64,000 nt of DNA from Kaustia mangrovi (GCF_015482775.1 NZ_CP058214.1:682001-746000); one strand, 5' to 3'; positions 19,256-28,260 are shown, counted from the stretch's first letter. Notes: generated by a model from the letters alone, not told the origin. Made by a program: numbers and translations.

Positions 19256-20035
19256 ATGGATCTGGGACTCAAGGGCCGCAAGGCCATTGTATGCGCATCG
19301 AGCCGGGGCCTCGGCCGGGCTTGCGCACTCGCACTCGGGCAGGCCGGCGTGGATGTGGTGATCAACGGCCTGGATGCCGACCGCCTCGCCCGCACCGCCG
19401 ACGACATCGCCGAGAAGACGGATGTTGCCGTCACGCCGGTCGCAGCCGACCTCGACACGCATGAGGGTCAGGCCGCCCTGCTCGCCGCCTGCCCCGAGCC
19501 CGACATCCTGATCAACAACAATGGCGGGCCGCCCTTGCGCGATTTCCGCGAGCTCGACCGCGAGGCCATGCTGTCCGGCGTCGTTCAGAACATGGTCACG
19601 CCCATCGAGCTCATCCAGAAGGTCGCCGACAACATGGCCGAGCGGCGCTTCGGGCGGATCGTCAACATCACCTCGATCACGGTGCGCATGCCGCTCCAGG
19701 GGTTGGACCTGTCGAGCGCGGCACGCGCCGGCCTCACCGCCTTCCTCGCCGGCGCGGCACGGCCACTGGCGGAACACAATGTCACCGTCAACCACATCCT
19801 GCCCGGCATGTTCGCCACCGACCGGCTGAGCGGAACGACGGAAAAGATCGCCCGCGAACGCGGCATCTCGTTCGAGGAGGCCCAGCGCGAGCGCGCAAGC
19901 GCGATCCCCGCGCGCCGTTTCGGCGATCCCGACGAGATCGGCCGCCTGTGCGCTTATCTGTGCAGCGCCCATGCCGGCTACATCACCGGCCAGAGCATCC
20001 TGATCGACGGCGGGCTGTTCAACACGACGGTCTAG
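19256..20035 (+). CDS. SDR-family oxidoreductase with altered catalytic Tyr/Lys
   Basis: A 259-residue short-chain dehydrogenase/reductase-like protein. Residues 12-21 (CASSRGLGRA) replace the usual TGxxxGxG turn, NNNGG is the NNAG motif, and Ser140 in NITSIT is the expected catalytic serine. Thirteen residues later, where Tyr should be, there is Ser153, and the lysine position holds Arg157 (SSAARAGL). The C-terminus (ITGQSILIDGGL) is normal. A subset of FabG-like SDRs shows such Y/K replacement and may bind cofactor without the standard proton relay. The gene follows the fructosamine kinase by 15 bases, with GGAG upstream. Confidence 0.88.
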   Translation: MDLGLKGRKAIVCASSRGLGRACALALGQAGVDVVINGLDADRLARTADDIAEKTDVAVTPVAADLDTHEGQAALLAACPEPDILINNNGGPPLRDFRELDREAMLSGVVQNMVTPIELIQKVADNMAERRFGRIVNITSITVRMPLQGLDLSSAARAGLTAFLAGAARPLAEHNVTVNHILPGMFATDRLSGTTEKIARERGISFEEAQRERASAIPARRFGDPDEIGRLCAYLCSAHAGYITGQSILIDGGLFNTTV

Positions 20036-20068
20036 ACGAGAGGGGCAATCGCTACTTGCTCGACGCTC

Positions 20069-20088
20069 ATGCCCGCAGAGGCGGGCAT
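20069..20088. repeat. REP-like palindrome
   Basis: ATGCCCGC and GCGGGCAT form a perfect 8-bp stem with loop AGAG, followed by CCAGAG. This resembles the short extragenic palindromes (CATGCCCGC...GCGGGCATCCAG) scattered through many alphaproteobacterial genomes. It lies between the converging SDR and ppk2 genes, where it could also stop transcription. Confidence 0.5.
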
Positions 20089-20140
20089 CCAGAGCTCCCG
20101 GGGCCCAGGGCGCACCGGTCCGTATCCGGTTCCGCTCCCG

Positions 20141-21004
20141 TCATTCCATCTCGTCGACGCCCGTGCCGACGATCTTGGGATCGATGAGGCCTATCGCGTC
20201 GGCGTCCTTCTGCGCATAGGGGAAGGCCGACAGCACGACACGGATGGCGTTGAGGCGGGTGCGGCGCTTGTCGTTCGCCTTGATGACGGTCCACGGCGCG
20301 ATGGGCGTGTGGGTACGCTGGAACATCTCGCGCTTGGCCTCGGTATAGTCGTGCCAGCGGTCGACCGCCATGAGGTCGATATCGGAGAGCTTCCAGCGCT
20401 TCAGCGGATCGAGCTTGCGCTTGTAGAAGCGGTCGATCTGCTCCTCGCGGCCGATGGTGAGCCAGACCTTGAAGAGGTGCACGCCGTCGCGCACGAGAAG
20501 GTCTTCATACTCGTTGACCTGATTGTAGAAGGTCTCCAGCTCCTCCTTCGAGCAGAACCCCATGACGCGCTCCACGCCGGCCCGGTTGTACCAGGAGCGG
20601 TCGAACAGCGCGATGTCGCCGGCGGTGGGAAGCCTTGCGGCATAGCGCTGGAAATACCACTGGCCGCGCTCCGTCTCCGTCGGCTTGGCAAGCGCGACGA
20701 CATGGGCATGGCGCGGATTGAGATGCTCGGTGAACCGCTTGATCGTGCCGCCCTTGCCTGCCGCATCGCGCCCCTCGAACAGCACCACGACGCGCTCGCC
20801 GGTCTTGCGGATCCAATCCTGGAGCTTCACGAGCTCGATCTGGAGCGCCTGCAGGTCCTTCTTGTAGTGCTTGGACTTGAGCTTGTCCTCGTAAGGGTAG
20901 TCTCCGCTCGTGAAGGCGCGCTCCGCGATCTTTTCCGGCAGCTCGTCATGCTTCAGCGAATAGAGCTTCTCCGGAAGGGCGTCTTCCGTCTCCTTGGCGG
21001 CCAT
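20141..21004 (-). CDS. ppk2: Polyphosphate kinase 2
   Basis: A 287-residue cytosolic kinase. The Walker A motif is FEGRDAAGKGGTIKR (about residues 76-90) and the lid/Walker B region is IALFDRSWYNRAGVERVMGFC, both diagnostic of PPK2. It transfers phosphate between polyphosphate and nucleoside di- or monophosphates. The one-domain length of just under 300 residues fits class I enzymes (NDP to NTP), but class cannot be fixed by eye. The start at 21004 has GGGGAG eight bases upstream. No ppk1 or ppx is nearby. Confidence 0.94.
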   Translation of the reverse strand: MAAKETEDALPEKLYSLKHDELPEKIAERAFTSGDYPYEDKLKSKHYKKDLQALQIELVKLQDWIRKTGERVVVLFEGRDAAGKGGTIKRFTEHLNPRHAHVVALAKPTETERGQWYFQRYAARLPTAGDIALFDRSWYNRAGVERVMGFCSKEELETFYNQVNEYEDLLVRDGVHLFKVWLTIGREEQIDRFYKRKLDPLKRWKLSDIDLMAVDRWHDYTEAKREMFQRTHTPIAPWTVIKANDKRRTRLNAIRVVLSAFPYAQKDADAIGLIDPKIVGTGVDEME

Positions 21005-21109
21005 GGGCAGAACTCCCCGCAAACGGTTTCCTGGGCGAAACGATTGCGCGATCCTACCCCGCCATATCCGGCTTGGCGATGGCCGGGACAAAGCCCCGAA
21101 GCGCCTCGC

Positions 21110-22336
21110 CTACTGGCCGAATGTCAGCCCCGTGCGCGCCAGGAAGATGCTCTGGCTGAGCGGACCGAGAATCTTGCTCCATTCGTGCACCGGAGCATTG
21201 GTGACGAAGACCACGTCGCCGGAGCGCATGGCGAAGCGCTTGGCGTAGAAGAAGCCGCGCGTGTCCATGAGATTGAGCTGGTAGACGGTCGGCACGCCCG
21301 ACCGCGTCTTCAGCACCGGCTCGCCGCGGTGCCGGCGGATGGCGTTGACGATGCCGGGATCCTCGAAGCGCAACAGGAAGACGCCGGTGCGCTGGGCCTG
21401 CTTGTCCTTCAGCCCGCCCGCCGCGGACAGGGCGTCGATCAGGTGGAAATCGCTCTTCGTGAAGGGATACTCGCCCTTGTTCTCCACCGCGCCGAGCATG
21501 GAGAAGGTCGCGGGCACGTCGGCCACCACCACCTTGTCGCCGGGCTCGAGTCCGATGTCGTAGTCCGGATTCTCGTAGAGGGTTTCCAGATTGATACTGC
21601 CACGCCGGGTGCCGCGTACCACGGTGACCTCGGTGCGATAAGGCGGCTGGGCCGAACCGCCGGCCGCCGTCAGCGTCTCCATGAGCGTGCCCGCCCCGTC
21701 CGCGAGACCGAGATCGTAGAGGCCGGGCTTGGCGACGGCACCCGCCACCATTGCCCGCGCGCCGCGCCCTGTGGCGATCCTCAGCTCCACCTGCGGGCGC
21801 ACCGTCTCGCGCTCCAGGCGGGTCTGGATGATCCGCCGGGCCTCCTCCACGGTCTTGCCCGCGATCCGGACGCGGCCCGCATAGGGAATGAACACCGCAC
21901 CGTCGCTGTCGATGACGAGACGGTCGATGGTCGTGCTCCGGCCCGTCGCACTGGTATAGAGGCCCGCATCGAGCGATTCCCAGATCGTCGCCTGCACGGT
22001 ATCGCCCACCTCCAGCTTCGGGGAGCGGGTTCCGCCGCCCCTGCCGAGCGCGGAGACGAGCGACGGTTCCGTGCGGCGTGTGGCCGTGTCGGCGACGAAC
22101 GGGTCGATGGTGATCAGCTCGAACCGGTTGTCGGCTGCCTGGGCGGATACCGAGCTCGCCATGGGGGTCTCGCCGGGAACGAGCGTGCAGCCCGCAAGCC
22201 CCGCCGCGGCGACAAGGACGACCGCGAGAGCGCACAGACGCCTGCCCAGTGCGTATGCCGGTCTCCGACCGCACGCGACCTGGCCGCCGCCGCGCTTCGT
22301 CACCGCCAGGCAATCCTCATCAGCCATCCGTCGCAT
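21110..22336 (-). CDS. Polysaccharide export outer-membrane lipoprotein (Wza/KpsD-like)
   Basis: A 408-residue exported protein. A long basic N-region leads to a lipoprotein signal with lipobox GLAGC (Cys at about residue 48). The poly-export domain follows (LEVGDTVQATIWESLDAGLY ... DGAVFIPYAGRVRIAGKTVEEA), then SLBB-type beta-grasp repeats (VAGAVAKPGLYDL, MLGAVENKGEYPF). Family members form the octameric outer-membrane channel for capsule or exopolysaccharide. The next gene downstream on the genome map, upstream in transcription, encodes a KpsS-type protein, so the pair likely serves one capsule. No Wzc or KpsMT homologue is present here. Confidence 0.92.
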   Translation of the reverse strand: MRRMADEDCLAVTKRGGGQVACGRRPAYALGRRLCALAVVLVAAAGLAGCTLVPGETPMASSVSAQAADNRFELITIDPFVADTATRRTEPSLVSALGRGGGTRSPKLEVGDTVQATIWESLDAGLYTSATGRSTTIDRLVIDSDGAVFIPYAGRVRIAGKTVEEARRIIQTRLERETVRPQVELRIATGRGARAMVAGAVAKPGLYDLGLADGAGTLMETLTAAGGSAQPPYRTEVTVVRGTRRGSINLETLYENPDYDIGLEPGDKVVVADVPATFSMLGAVENKGEYPFTKSDFHLIDALSAAGGLKDKQAQRTGVFLLRFEDPGIVNAIRRHRGEPVLKTRSGVPTVYQLNLMDTRGFFYAKRFAMRSGDVVFVTNAPVHEWSKILGPLSQSIFLARTGLTFGQ

Positions 22337-22446
22337 TGCCCCTTCCCGACCCAAGCACGACACACCTTTCACGACATAATCGTGATTCACAATACTTAAA
22401 GTTGCATAAACGGCCCAACACACCCCGACACCGCCATGCCGCACCC

Positions 22447-23865
22447 CTATTGCGCGGCGTCGAGCGCCTCTTCGGCCATATCCGCGCCCTCGAGCCTGTA
22501 GAAGCTCTCCGTCTCGGCCGTGGAGGCCATGCTCTGGACGAGCGGGCCGATCAGCATCTCGATACCCCGGCCGGTGTAGAAGCATCCGTTGAACTGGCAG
22601 GTCCGCAAAAGGAAGACGCGGAACCGCCGATACGCTCTCTCGTCCGGCGGCTGGGGTTTCGCGAAGAAGCGCTCGAGCGGCAGCTCGCTGACATAGGGTG
22701 GATGGCGATAGATCGCACGCCCGAGCACCCTGGTGGGAATACCCCGCATCATCGCCTGGTGGCAGGCGGTCGAATTGACGGAGACCACCGACCTTGCGCG
22801 GTCGAGCAACGGGGCGAGTTTTCCCCCGTCGACGAAATGGCAGCGGTCCGCGACGTCGTGGCGCCTGGCCGCCCCGGCGACAGCGGCGGCAACGGCGCCC
22901 ACATCCGGATCGAGCGGATGGCTCTTGAAGACGAGCGGGCCGCCTGGCGCCCCGGCGCGCGCATAGGCGCAGACGCACTCCTCGATCACGGCATCGAGCG
23001 AGACATAGTCGCTGTGGACGGCAAGCTGGGAATCGCCCCCGAGCTGCAGGAGGATCATGTGGAACCGCTCGCCAGCCATGACCCTTGCGACCGTTCGGCG
23101 CGAGCGCGCCTTGCTCGGTCCCATCAGGGCAAGCCGGCGCGTCCATGCGAGAAGTTCGCGGCCAAGGCCGGGCTCGCGATGGGAACGGTAGCAGGGAAAC
23201 AGCCACGAGCCGGCGAGATTGCAGCCGTAATAACGCATGCCGTAGGCCACATAGCGCCACAGGGCGTTGCCCACCCCTTGGGCCGCCGGTTCCGTCAACG
23301 GATCGGCCATGGTATCGGCGAGACGCCCGCAATCCATCCGCATGAGTGGGGAAAAGCCGTTCACGCCATCGCGCTCATAGGTGATCCAGTCGGGCCGCAA
23401 ATAGCCCTCCTCGAAGACATGGACCCGGATGCCGAGCGCCCTCAGGGTCGCGACCGCGGCACGGTGGTAGAACCGGCAATCGCCGTAGAGCACCACATCC
23501 GTCACCCCGTCCTGAACCGCCGCCTGCCGGACCCAGACCGGCCAGTCGGTCCGCGTTCCACGGAAATAGCGGCGCCGCAATCCGATCGAGTCCAGGGCAT
23601 CGCCGGGATTGAAAACGACCTTGACCGTGCTCGCGCCGGCACGGCCGAGTGCGCGCGCCAGATGCCGGAAGAACGGCCCCGGCGGCCCCTGCAGGAACAG
23701 GAAGACGCGGCCTGCGAGATCGGGCCGGCCGGACGCCGGAAATGCCGCACCGGCGCGCTCCTCGGGCCACAAGGCCGACAGGCCGATGACTGCTGCAGCA
23801 CGTGTCTCCTCCTCCCTCATCAGCCGTCCGGCAGGGCGCAACTGGGCAGGCTGGGCAGGCATCAT
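22447..23865 (-). CDS. Capsule polysaccharide biosynthesis protein, KpsS/LipB-like
   Basis: A 472-residue cytosolic or peripheral-membrane protein of the capsule biosynthesis (Capsule_synth/KpsS-LipB) family. It has VFLFLQGPPGPFFRHLARAL (N-terminal signature), VHVFEEGYLRPDWITYE (middle Glu-Glu-Gly motif), VFKSHPLD and VVSVNSTACHQAMMRGIPTRVLG at the C-terminal active site. In ABC-transported capsules KpsS and KpsC add the beta-Kdo linker to the lipid terminus. GAAGG eight bases before the ATG supports the start. It ends 110 bp before the export lipoprotein gene on the same strand. Confidence 0.87.
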   Translation of the reverse strand: MMPAQPAQLRPAGRLMREEETRAAAVIGLSALWPEERAGAAFPASGRPDLAGRVFLFLQGPPGPFFRHLARALGRAGASTVKVVFNPGDALDSIGLRRRYFRGTRTDWPVWVRQAAVQDGVTDVVLYGDCRFYHRAAVATLRALGIRVHVFEEGYLRPDWITYERDGVNGFSPLMRMDCGRLADTMADPLTEPAAQGVGNALWRYVAYGMRYYGCNLAGSWLFPCYRSHREPGLGRELLAWTRRLALMGPSKARSRRTVARVMAGERFHMILLQLGGDSQLAVHSDYVSLDAVIEECVCAYARAGAPGGPLVFKSHPLDPDVGAVAAAVAGAARRHDVADRCHFVDGGKLAPLLDRARSVVSVNSTACHQAMMRGIPTRVLGRAIYRHPPYVSELPLERFFAKPQPPDERAYRRFRVFLLRTCQFNGCFYTGRGIEMLIGPLVQSMASTAETESFYRLEGADMAEEALDAAQ

Positions 23866-24241
23866 CCGGGAAACCTTCGATCATGGAGGCCTGTGCCGCC
23901 GACCGTCGCTCGTCGGTCTGAGGCAGACAGGCACGTTGGCGCCGAGGCCCCGACGATGGGGCCGCAACTCGTTGGAACACGCCTGCCCAACCGGCCTGCA
24001 GGTCGGCAGGACATTCGCCGGACCGCGTGGACTCATACCTTATAATAGAAAATTCGTTTAATAAAACTCATGATTGCATATCGGAATAGCGAGAACCCGG
24101 CGAGCTGTTGCGCCCACGCCACAGAATGGTGGTATGGCGGGAAAACTTTCACGCAACGGGACGTGCCGCCCGCCTCCCTTGCCGTGCTATGACAGGAGCC
24201 GGATTGGGGGGCCTCGACCCAGCCCATGACGGAGGCGGTTC
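23866..24241. other. Intergenic region with an AT-rich patch
   Basis: About 375 bases with no convincing gene, between the diverging kpsS-like gene and a small-protein gene. Bases 24036-24075 are strikingly AT-rich for this genome and include TATAAT at 24041, but no matching -35 is visible at the right distance. It probably holds promoters for one or both genes. Confidence 0.4.
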
Positions 24242-24688
24242 ATGGCCCATGCGGACACACCGCGCTTTTTCGACGAGGACACCATTCCCGTCGACGTGAT
24301 GCTGGTTCTCAAGGCGGCATCGCTTCTGGAGACCGGCGAGTTCAGGGTCTTCGAGATCGCCTACCGGCGCTGGTTCGGGCATGCGGGCGAGGAGAAGACC
24401 ATCGAGCGCTATTTCGTCCCCTACATGTTCAACGACGTCGTGCCGCAATGGGTGCGCCATTTCGCCAGGCACGTTCTTGAACTCGACCGCCGCCACGCGC
24501 TCGATCCGCGCGCCTTCGGGCTGCATCCTCGCCCGCCGAACCGCGACGCGCGCCGCCGCGGCGCGCTCTATGCGGCCTGGATCGTCCTGTTCCTGGCCGT
24601 GCTGATCGCCGCGGCGCGCCTTGGCGCGGGAACCTTCGGAGACTACGACACCTGCATGCTCCCGCCATGCTATACTCAGAACCGGTGA
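24242..24688 (+). CDS. Small protein with C-terminal membrane anchor, unknown function
   Basis: A 148-residue protein. Residues 1-95 are soluble and mixed charged/aromatic (VDVMLVLKAASLLETGEF, VFEIAYRRWFGHAGEEKTIER, FVPYMFNDVVPQWVRHFAR). A basic stretch RDARRRG precedes one membrane helix (about residues 108-128), and a short Cys-containing tail follows (TCMLPPCYTQ). Positive-inside placement suggests a cytoplasmic domain tethered by its C-terminus. GGAGG five bases upstream supports the start. I do not recognise the family. Confidence 0.75.
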   Translation: MAHADTPRFFDEDTIPVDVMLVLKAASLLETGEFRVFEIAYRRWFGHAGEEKTIERYFVPYMFNDVVPQWVRHFARHVLELDRRHALDPRAFGLHPRPPNRDARRRGALYAAWIVLFLAVLIAAARLGAGTFGDYDTCMLPPCYTQNR

Positions 24689-24766
24689 GGAGGGCAGAGA
24701 TGGCGGGCGCTTGCCGCCGGTCCGGGAAACATGCCGGCGCAGTCTCGCGGAGGGGAAGAGCGACCC

Positions 24767-24943
24767 ATGGGCGGAGACCTCGTCGACTGGATTGCCGTTA
24801 TCGTCCTGGCCGGCATCGCCTGGCACGGGCTGACCTATCGCGACGAGGATGGCGAGCGCCCCTGGGTTCACCTGTTGTTCGGCTGCATCGCGCTGCTGTT
24901 CTGCCTGCGCTTCCTCTTCTTCGACATTCTGGATGTGATGTGA
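24767..24943 (+). CDS. Small two-helix membrane protein, unknown function
   Basis: A 58-residue protein with two predicted membrane helices (about residues 5-22 and 35-55) and a charged turn between them (YRDEDGERPW). The start at 24767 has GGAGGGGAAG upstream; an earlier in-frame ATG at 24731 adds a basic head without support. It lies 78 bp after another small membrane protein gene on the same strand. No family recognised. Confidence 0.6.
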   Translation: MGGDLVDWIAVIVLAGIAWHGLTYRDEDGERPWVHLLFGCIALLFCLRFLFFDILDVM

Positions 24944-25014
24944 CGCGGGGATCGCAGTAGCCGACAGATCTCCGATCCGTGCATTGAGACAGCCCCGGTC
25001 AGGCGCGGTGCGCG

Positions 25015-25629
25015 CTATTGCTCATAGGGCCGCTGGGCATCGTCGATCTCGGGAATGGAGAGTACCCTCTCCTCCTCCGGCAGCGCCATTTGCCGCTCCA
25101 GATAGCGCAGCCTGTCGGCGATGGTCGGCGGCGGTTCCTGGATGTTGTAGAGGAACCGGTCGAGCCAGTGCATCCCGTCGGCAAGTTCCGGGTCGCGCTC
25201 GAGCGCCGTCTCGTAATCCGCCATCGCGCGCTCGTAGCGCCCCGTCCGGTCGTAGATGATACCGCGCGTGGCATAGTGGCCGGCGAAGGCGGGATCGAGC
25301 GCCATGGCCTGTTCGACGGTCTTGAGCGCCTCGCCATACCGCTTGAGCTGAATGTCGCTATTGGCAAGACCACGCAATGCCGGCAGATGCCCCGGGTTCT
25401 TCGCCAGCGCGGCACGATAGCCCTCAGCCGCGTCCTCATACCGGCCGTCCTCGAACGCGTTGTTCGCCGACAGATACGCCATGTCGCCCGGCGCCCGTTC
25501 GGCGAAATGGTCGTAACCCTCATAGCCGAGCCACAGGGCGACGCCGGCGATGGCGATCCATTTCAGAACCCGGTAGACGGGATCGGCATGCGCCTCGCGC
25601 CATGTGATGCCGCTCTTCCCGTCGCTCAT
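25015..25629 (-). CDS. Membrane-anchored tetratricopeptide-repeat protein
   Basis: A 204-residue protein with a short cytoplasmic head, one membrane helix (about residues 24-40) and three to four TPR units on the far side (residues 55-165: YLSANNAFEDGRYEDAAEGY, LKTVEQAMALDPAFAGHYA, AMADYETALERDPELADG). The start at 25629 overlaps the stop of the upstream small membrane protein as ATGA, so the two are translationally coupled. TPR domains bind partner proteins; the partner may be the coupled membrane protein. Confidence 0.82.
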   Translation of the reverse strand: MSDGKSGITWREAHADPVYRVLKWIAIAGVALWLGYEGYDHFAERAPGDMAYLSANNAFEDGRYEDAAEGYRAALAKNPGHLPALRGLANSDIQLKRYGEALKTVEQAMALDPAFAGHYATRGIIYDRTGRYERAMADYETALERDPELADGMHWLDRFLYNIQEPPPTIADRLRYLERQMALPEEERVLSIPEIDDAQRPYEQ

Positions 25630-25877
25630 GCCTGCCCCGGTGCCGAGCTGCCAAAGACCAGATGGTAGTTGAAGAGCGCCGCGAGCGCGACGGCCAGAAA
25701 GGCGGCGATGAACCGCGCCCGGCGAAGCTGCCCCTGCCGCTCGCGCTCGTCGAGCCGCACGCCGCCGCGCCGCTCCAGGCGGCGCACGCTCAAGACCCAA
25801 ATGATCCGGGCCGTCGGGAAGAACAGGGCGACGGCGAGGATCGCCGTCGTGACGAGATAGTAGGTCTGCGCCGTCAT
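25626..25877 (-). CDS. Small membrane protein coupled to the TPR protein
   Basis: An 83-residue protein with an N-terminal membrane helix (about residues 6-28), a basic/acidic loop (SVRRLERRGGVRLDERERQG) and a second helix (about residues 54-72). Its TGA stop overlaps the ATG of the TPR-protein gene (ATGA at 25626-25629). No family recognised. Confidence 0.75.
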   Translation of the reverse strand: MTAQTYYLVTTAILAVALFFPTARIIWVLSVRRLERRGGVRLDERERQGQLRRARFIAAFLAVALAALFNYHLVFGSSAPGQA

Positions 25878-25926
25878 GGTCCCGAAATCCTCGCTTCTCC
25901 CGTCGTCATGGCCGGAAGAGACAGAA

Positions 25927-25955
25927 CCGCCCCGGGCATCGATGGCCCGGGGCGG
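25927..25955 (-). terminator. Hairpin after the sodium:solute symporter gene
   Basis: A perfect 11-bp stem (CCGCCCCGGGC / GCCCGGGGCGG) with a 7-base loop lies 29 bases past the symporter stop. The downstream tract on the minus strand (TTCTGTCTCTTC) is only moderately T-rich. Confidence 0.65.
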
Positions 25956-25983
25956 CTTCCGCGCGGAGCCCCCTTAAGGCCCG

Positions 25984-27957
25984 TCAAGCGCGTCCTGTCG
26001 CACTCGCAGACACGTCGCCGATATCCTCCACGAGTGCCTCGACCTCCTTGCGCGGCACGGTCGACATCTCCATGCGATAGGCCAGGAACCACATCATGAC
26101 GACGCCGAGCGCCCACCACAGGATCTGCCATGTCCAGATGGACGGCATGCCGAACAGCCAGGTCTCCGGCGCGTTCGGATTGCCGAAGATCGTGTTGCCG
26201 ATCACGCAGCCGGGCCCGATGGCGAAGAAGAACCACACCAGCGCGGCGATCCAGGCCGCCGGCACGAGCCTCTGCTTCTCCGGAGAGACGGCGGAATGCT
26301 CGCGCAGGAAGTCGTGATAGGTCATGCGGTGCCGGAACTCGTCCGCATTCTGGGTGACCGCGGAAATGAGCATCGCCGCGCCCAGATTGAGGAACAGGCC
26401 CCAGAAGGCGGAATGCAGCGTCCATGGCCAGCGGCCCCAGGGAAGCTCGACACCGAACCACCCGGCGACCGACTGCCCGATGCTCTCGGTGAAGATCACG
26501 CCGAGAATGCCGAGGAACAGGCCAACGGTGATGCCCGCCCGGGTGAACCACGGCGCATAGCACACCGCGATCAGGGCCGGCCACATCTGGAAGCCGAAGG
26601 CGACCGCCAGGCCGCCCAGCAACACCAGGGCGTCCTGCGAGGTCGTGGCGACGATGAGCGCCGCGATCACGATGACCGCCACGCCGATCCGCCCCCACAG
26701 CTTCTGCGTCCTGTGATCGGCGTCCGGCAGCACGAAGTGCTTCAGGAGATCGCGCGTGAGCATTCCGCCCGCCGTCGACATGTAGGCCGCGCCCGTCGAC
26801 TGCATGGCCGCGAGCGCGCAGACGGCGAGGAAACCCACGAGGACCGGCGCCGTCGTGCCCAGAAGGTCGATCAGCGCGGGCACGATATAGCCCTGCTTGC
26901 CCGGCATATCCATGATGTCGCGATTGCCGAGGATCGGTCCGAACACGTCGTTCACGAGCTCCGGATGCGCCTCCATGAAGGCCCTGTCGGCCCCGAGGAA
27001 ATGGCCGCCGAGGCCCTGCATCGCCGTGAACACCATGAGGATCAGGCCGATGCCGAAGGACGACGCCCAGACCTGCTGCGGTGCGAAGGGCGCGGGGTCC
27101 TTGTTGGAGAACGCCCACATGGAGAAGGCTGGCGCGGACTGGATGCCCATGAGCGCGAACATGTAGGTCAACACCATCATGCCGGTCCACGCGCCGCCCT
27201 CCGCACTCGGTCCGTTGGAGACGAACTGGATCACGCCCGGCACGGCGATATAGTGGCTGTAGCCGGCCGGTGTCCGGACCGGGTCCCATTGGGCGAGTGC
27301 CGCGATCCCCTCGGTGAGGCGGTCCCAGCCGCCGACATAGGACACCGCGATGATGCCGATCGCCACGATACCGACGGCCAGCAGGACGCATTGCAGCGTG
27401 TCCACATAGGCCACCGCGCGCAAGCCGCCGGAGGCCACATAGATCAGCACCACGGCCGACAGGAGCCACATGCCCACATCGACGGAGAACAGCCCCTGGG
27501 TGAGGACGTTGAACAGGAAACCCGACGCCCTGAGCTGCACGCCGAGATAGGGCACCGAGAAACACAGCGCGATGACGACCGTCAGAAGCCTGATCGTATC
27601 GCCGCGGAAATAGGTCGCCAGCATCTCGCCCGGCGTGACGAAGCCGAACCGCTTGCCGAGCATCCATTGACGCTTGAGGAACATCACCCCCGTGAAGGGG
27701 ATGGTGATCGCGTAGAACGACGCATAGGCATACTGGAACCCGTCACGATAGATGAGCCCCGGATGCCCCATGAAGGTCCAGCCGGAGAACGATGTCGCCG
27801 TCGCGGCCAGCACGAACACCCACAGCGACAGGCCGCGGCCCGCAATGAAGTAATCGCTCGCCGTGTGCGACAGCCGGGCGCCCCGCACGCCCCAGTAGAT
27901 ACAGTAAGACCAGTACAGAATGACGAAGATGAAAAGCCATACGACTTGTGCAGACAT
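25984..27957 (-). CDS. Sodium:solute symporter (SSS) family transporter
   Basis: A 657-residue inner-membrane protein with about thirteen helices. The opening WSYCIYWGVRGARLSHTASDYFIAGRGLS, with LAATATSFSGWTFMGHPGLIY after it, is typical of SSS members. GGLRAVAYVDTLQ is the conserved Na+-site region, and ALAAMQSTGAAYMSTAGGML resembles the helix-8 sodium site. Such proteins import organic acids, amino acids or similar solutes with Na+. It is longer than the usual 500-550 residues, with an extended C-terminal part holding extra helices. No sensor kinase is fused or adjacent, so the substrate stays open. Confidence 0.9.
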   Translation of the reverse strand: MSAQVVWLFIFVILYWSYCIYWGVRGARLSHTASDYFIAGRGLSLWVFVLAATATSFSGWTFMGHPGLIYRDGFQYAYASFYAITIPFTGVMFLKRQWMLGKRFGFVTPGEMLATYFRGDTIRLLTVVIALCFSVPYLGVQLRASGFLFNVLTQGLFSVDVGMWLLSAVVLIYVASGGLRAVAYVDTLQCVLLAVGIVAIGIIAVSYVGGWDRLTEGIAALAQWDPVRTPAGYSHYIAVPGVIQFVSNGPSAEGGAWTGMMVLTYMFALMGIQSAPAFSMWAFSNKDPAPFAPQQVWASSFGIGLILMVFTAMQGLGGHFLGADRAFMEAHPELVNDVFGPILGNRDIMDMPGKQGYIVPALIDLLGTTAPVLVGFLAVCALAAMQSTGAAYMSTAGGMLTRDLLKHFVLPDADHRTQKLWGRIGVAVIVIAALIVATTSQDALVLLGGLAVAFGFQMWPALIAVCYAPWFTRAGITVGLFLGILGVIFTESIGQSVAGWFGVELPWGRWPWTLHSAFWGLFLNLGAAMLISAVTQNADEFRHRMTYHDFLREHSAVSPEKQRLVPAAWIAALVWFFFAIGPGCVIGNTIFGNPNAPETWLFGMPSIWTWQILWWALGVVMMWFLAYRMEMSTVPRKEVEALVEDIGDVSASATGRA

Positions 27958-28222
27958 CGGCTCCCCCTTTGCGTCGAGCCCGAAATGTCATGGGCCGGGG
28001 GCATCTCTTCTATGTCGGAGCCACAACCCGGCGTCCGCCCGGCCGTCCGGCCGCGCATCATGTCAAGACGAGTCGCGTCTCGCCATGTCATCGCATCATG
28101 AAGACTCGGAAACACTCAAGTCAATAAGCCTAACGTCTTATACCCAACAAGATAAAATCGGCCAATTTCCTCTTGCACTTGCTCACAAACGCTTCGCATC
28201 CGCACAACAACCGGGGACAACG
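27958..28222. other. Intergenic region upstream of the symporter gene
   Basis: About 265 bases with no gene. Bases 28100-28160 are AT-rich for this genome and probably carry the symporter promoter. No clear operator was seen. Confidence 0.4.
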
Positions 28223-28260
28223 CAAAAGAAAAGGCGCCCCGGACCACCGTCCGGGGCGCC
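28223..28260 (-). terminator. Rho-independent terminator at the end of the haem-receptor/TonB operon
   Basis: A perfect 11-bp stem (GGCGCCCCGGA / TCCGGGGCGCC) with a 6-base loop. It is followed on the minus strand by TTTTCTTTTGCG, a proper T tract. It lies 26 bases past the haem monooxygenase stop and closes the minus-strand operon. Confidence 0.9.
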
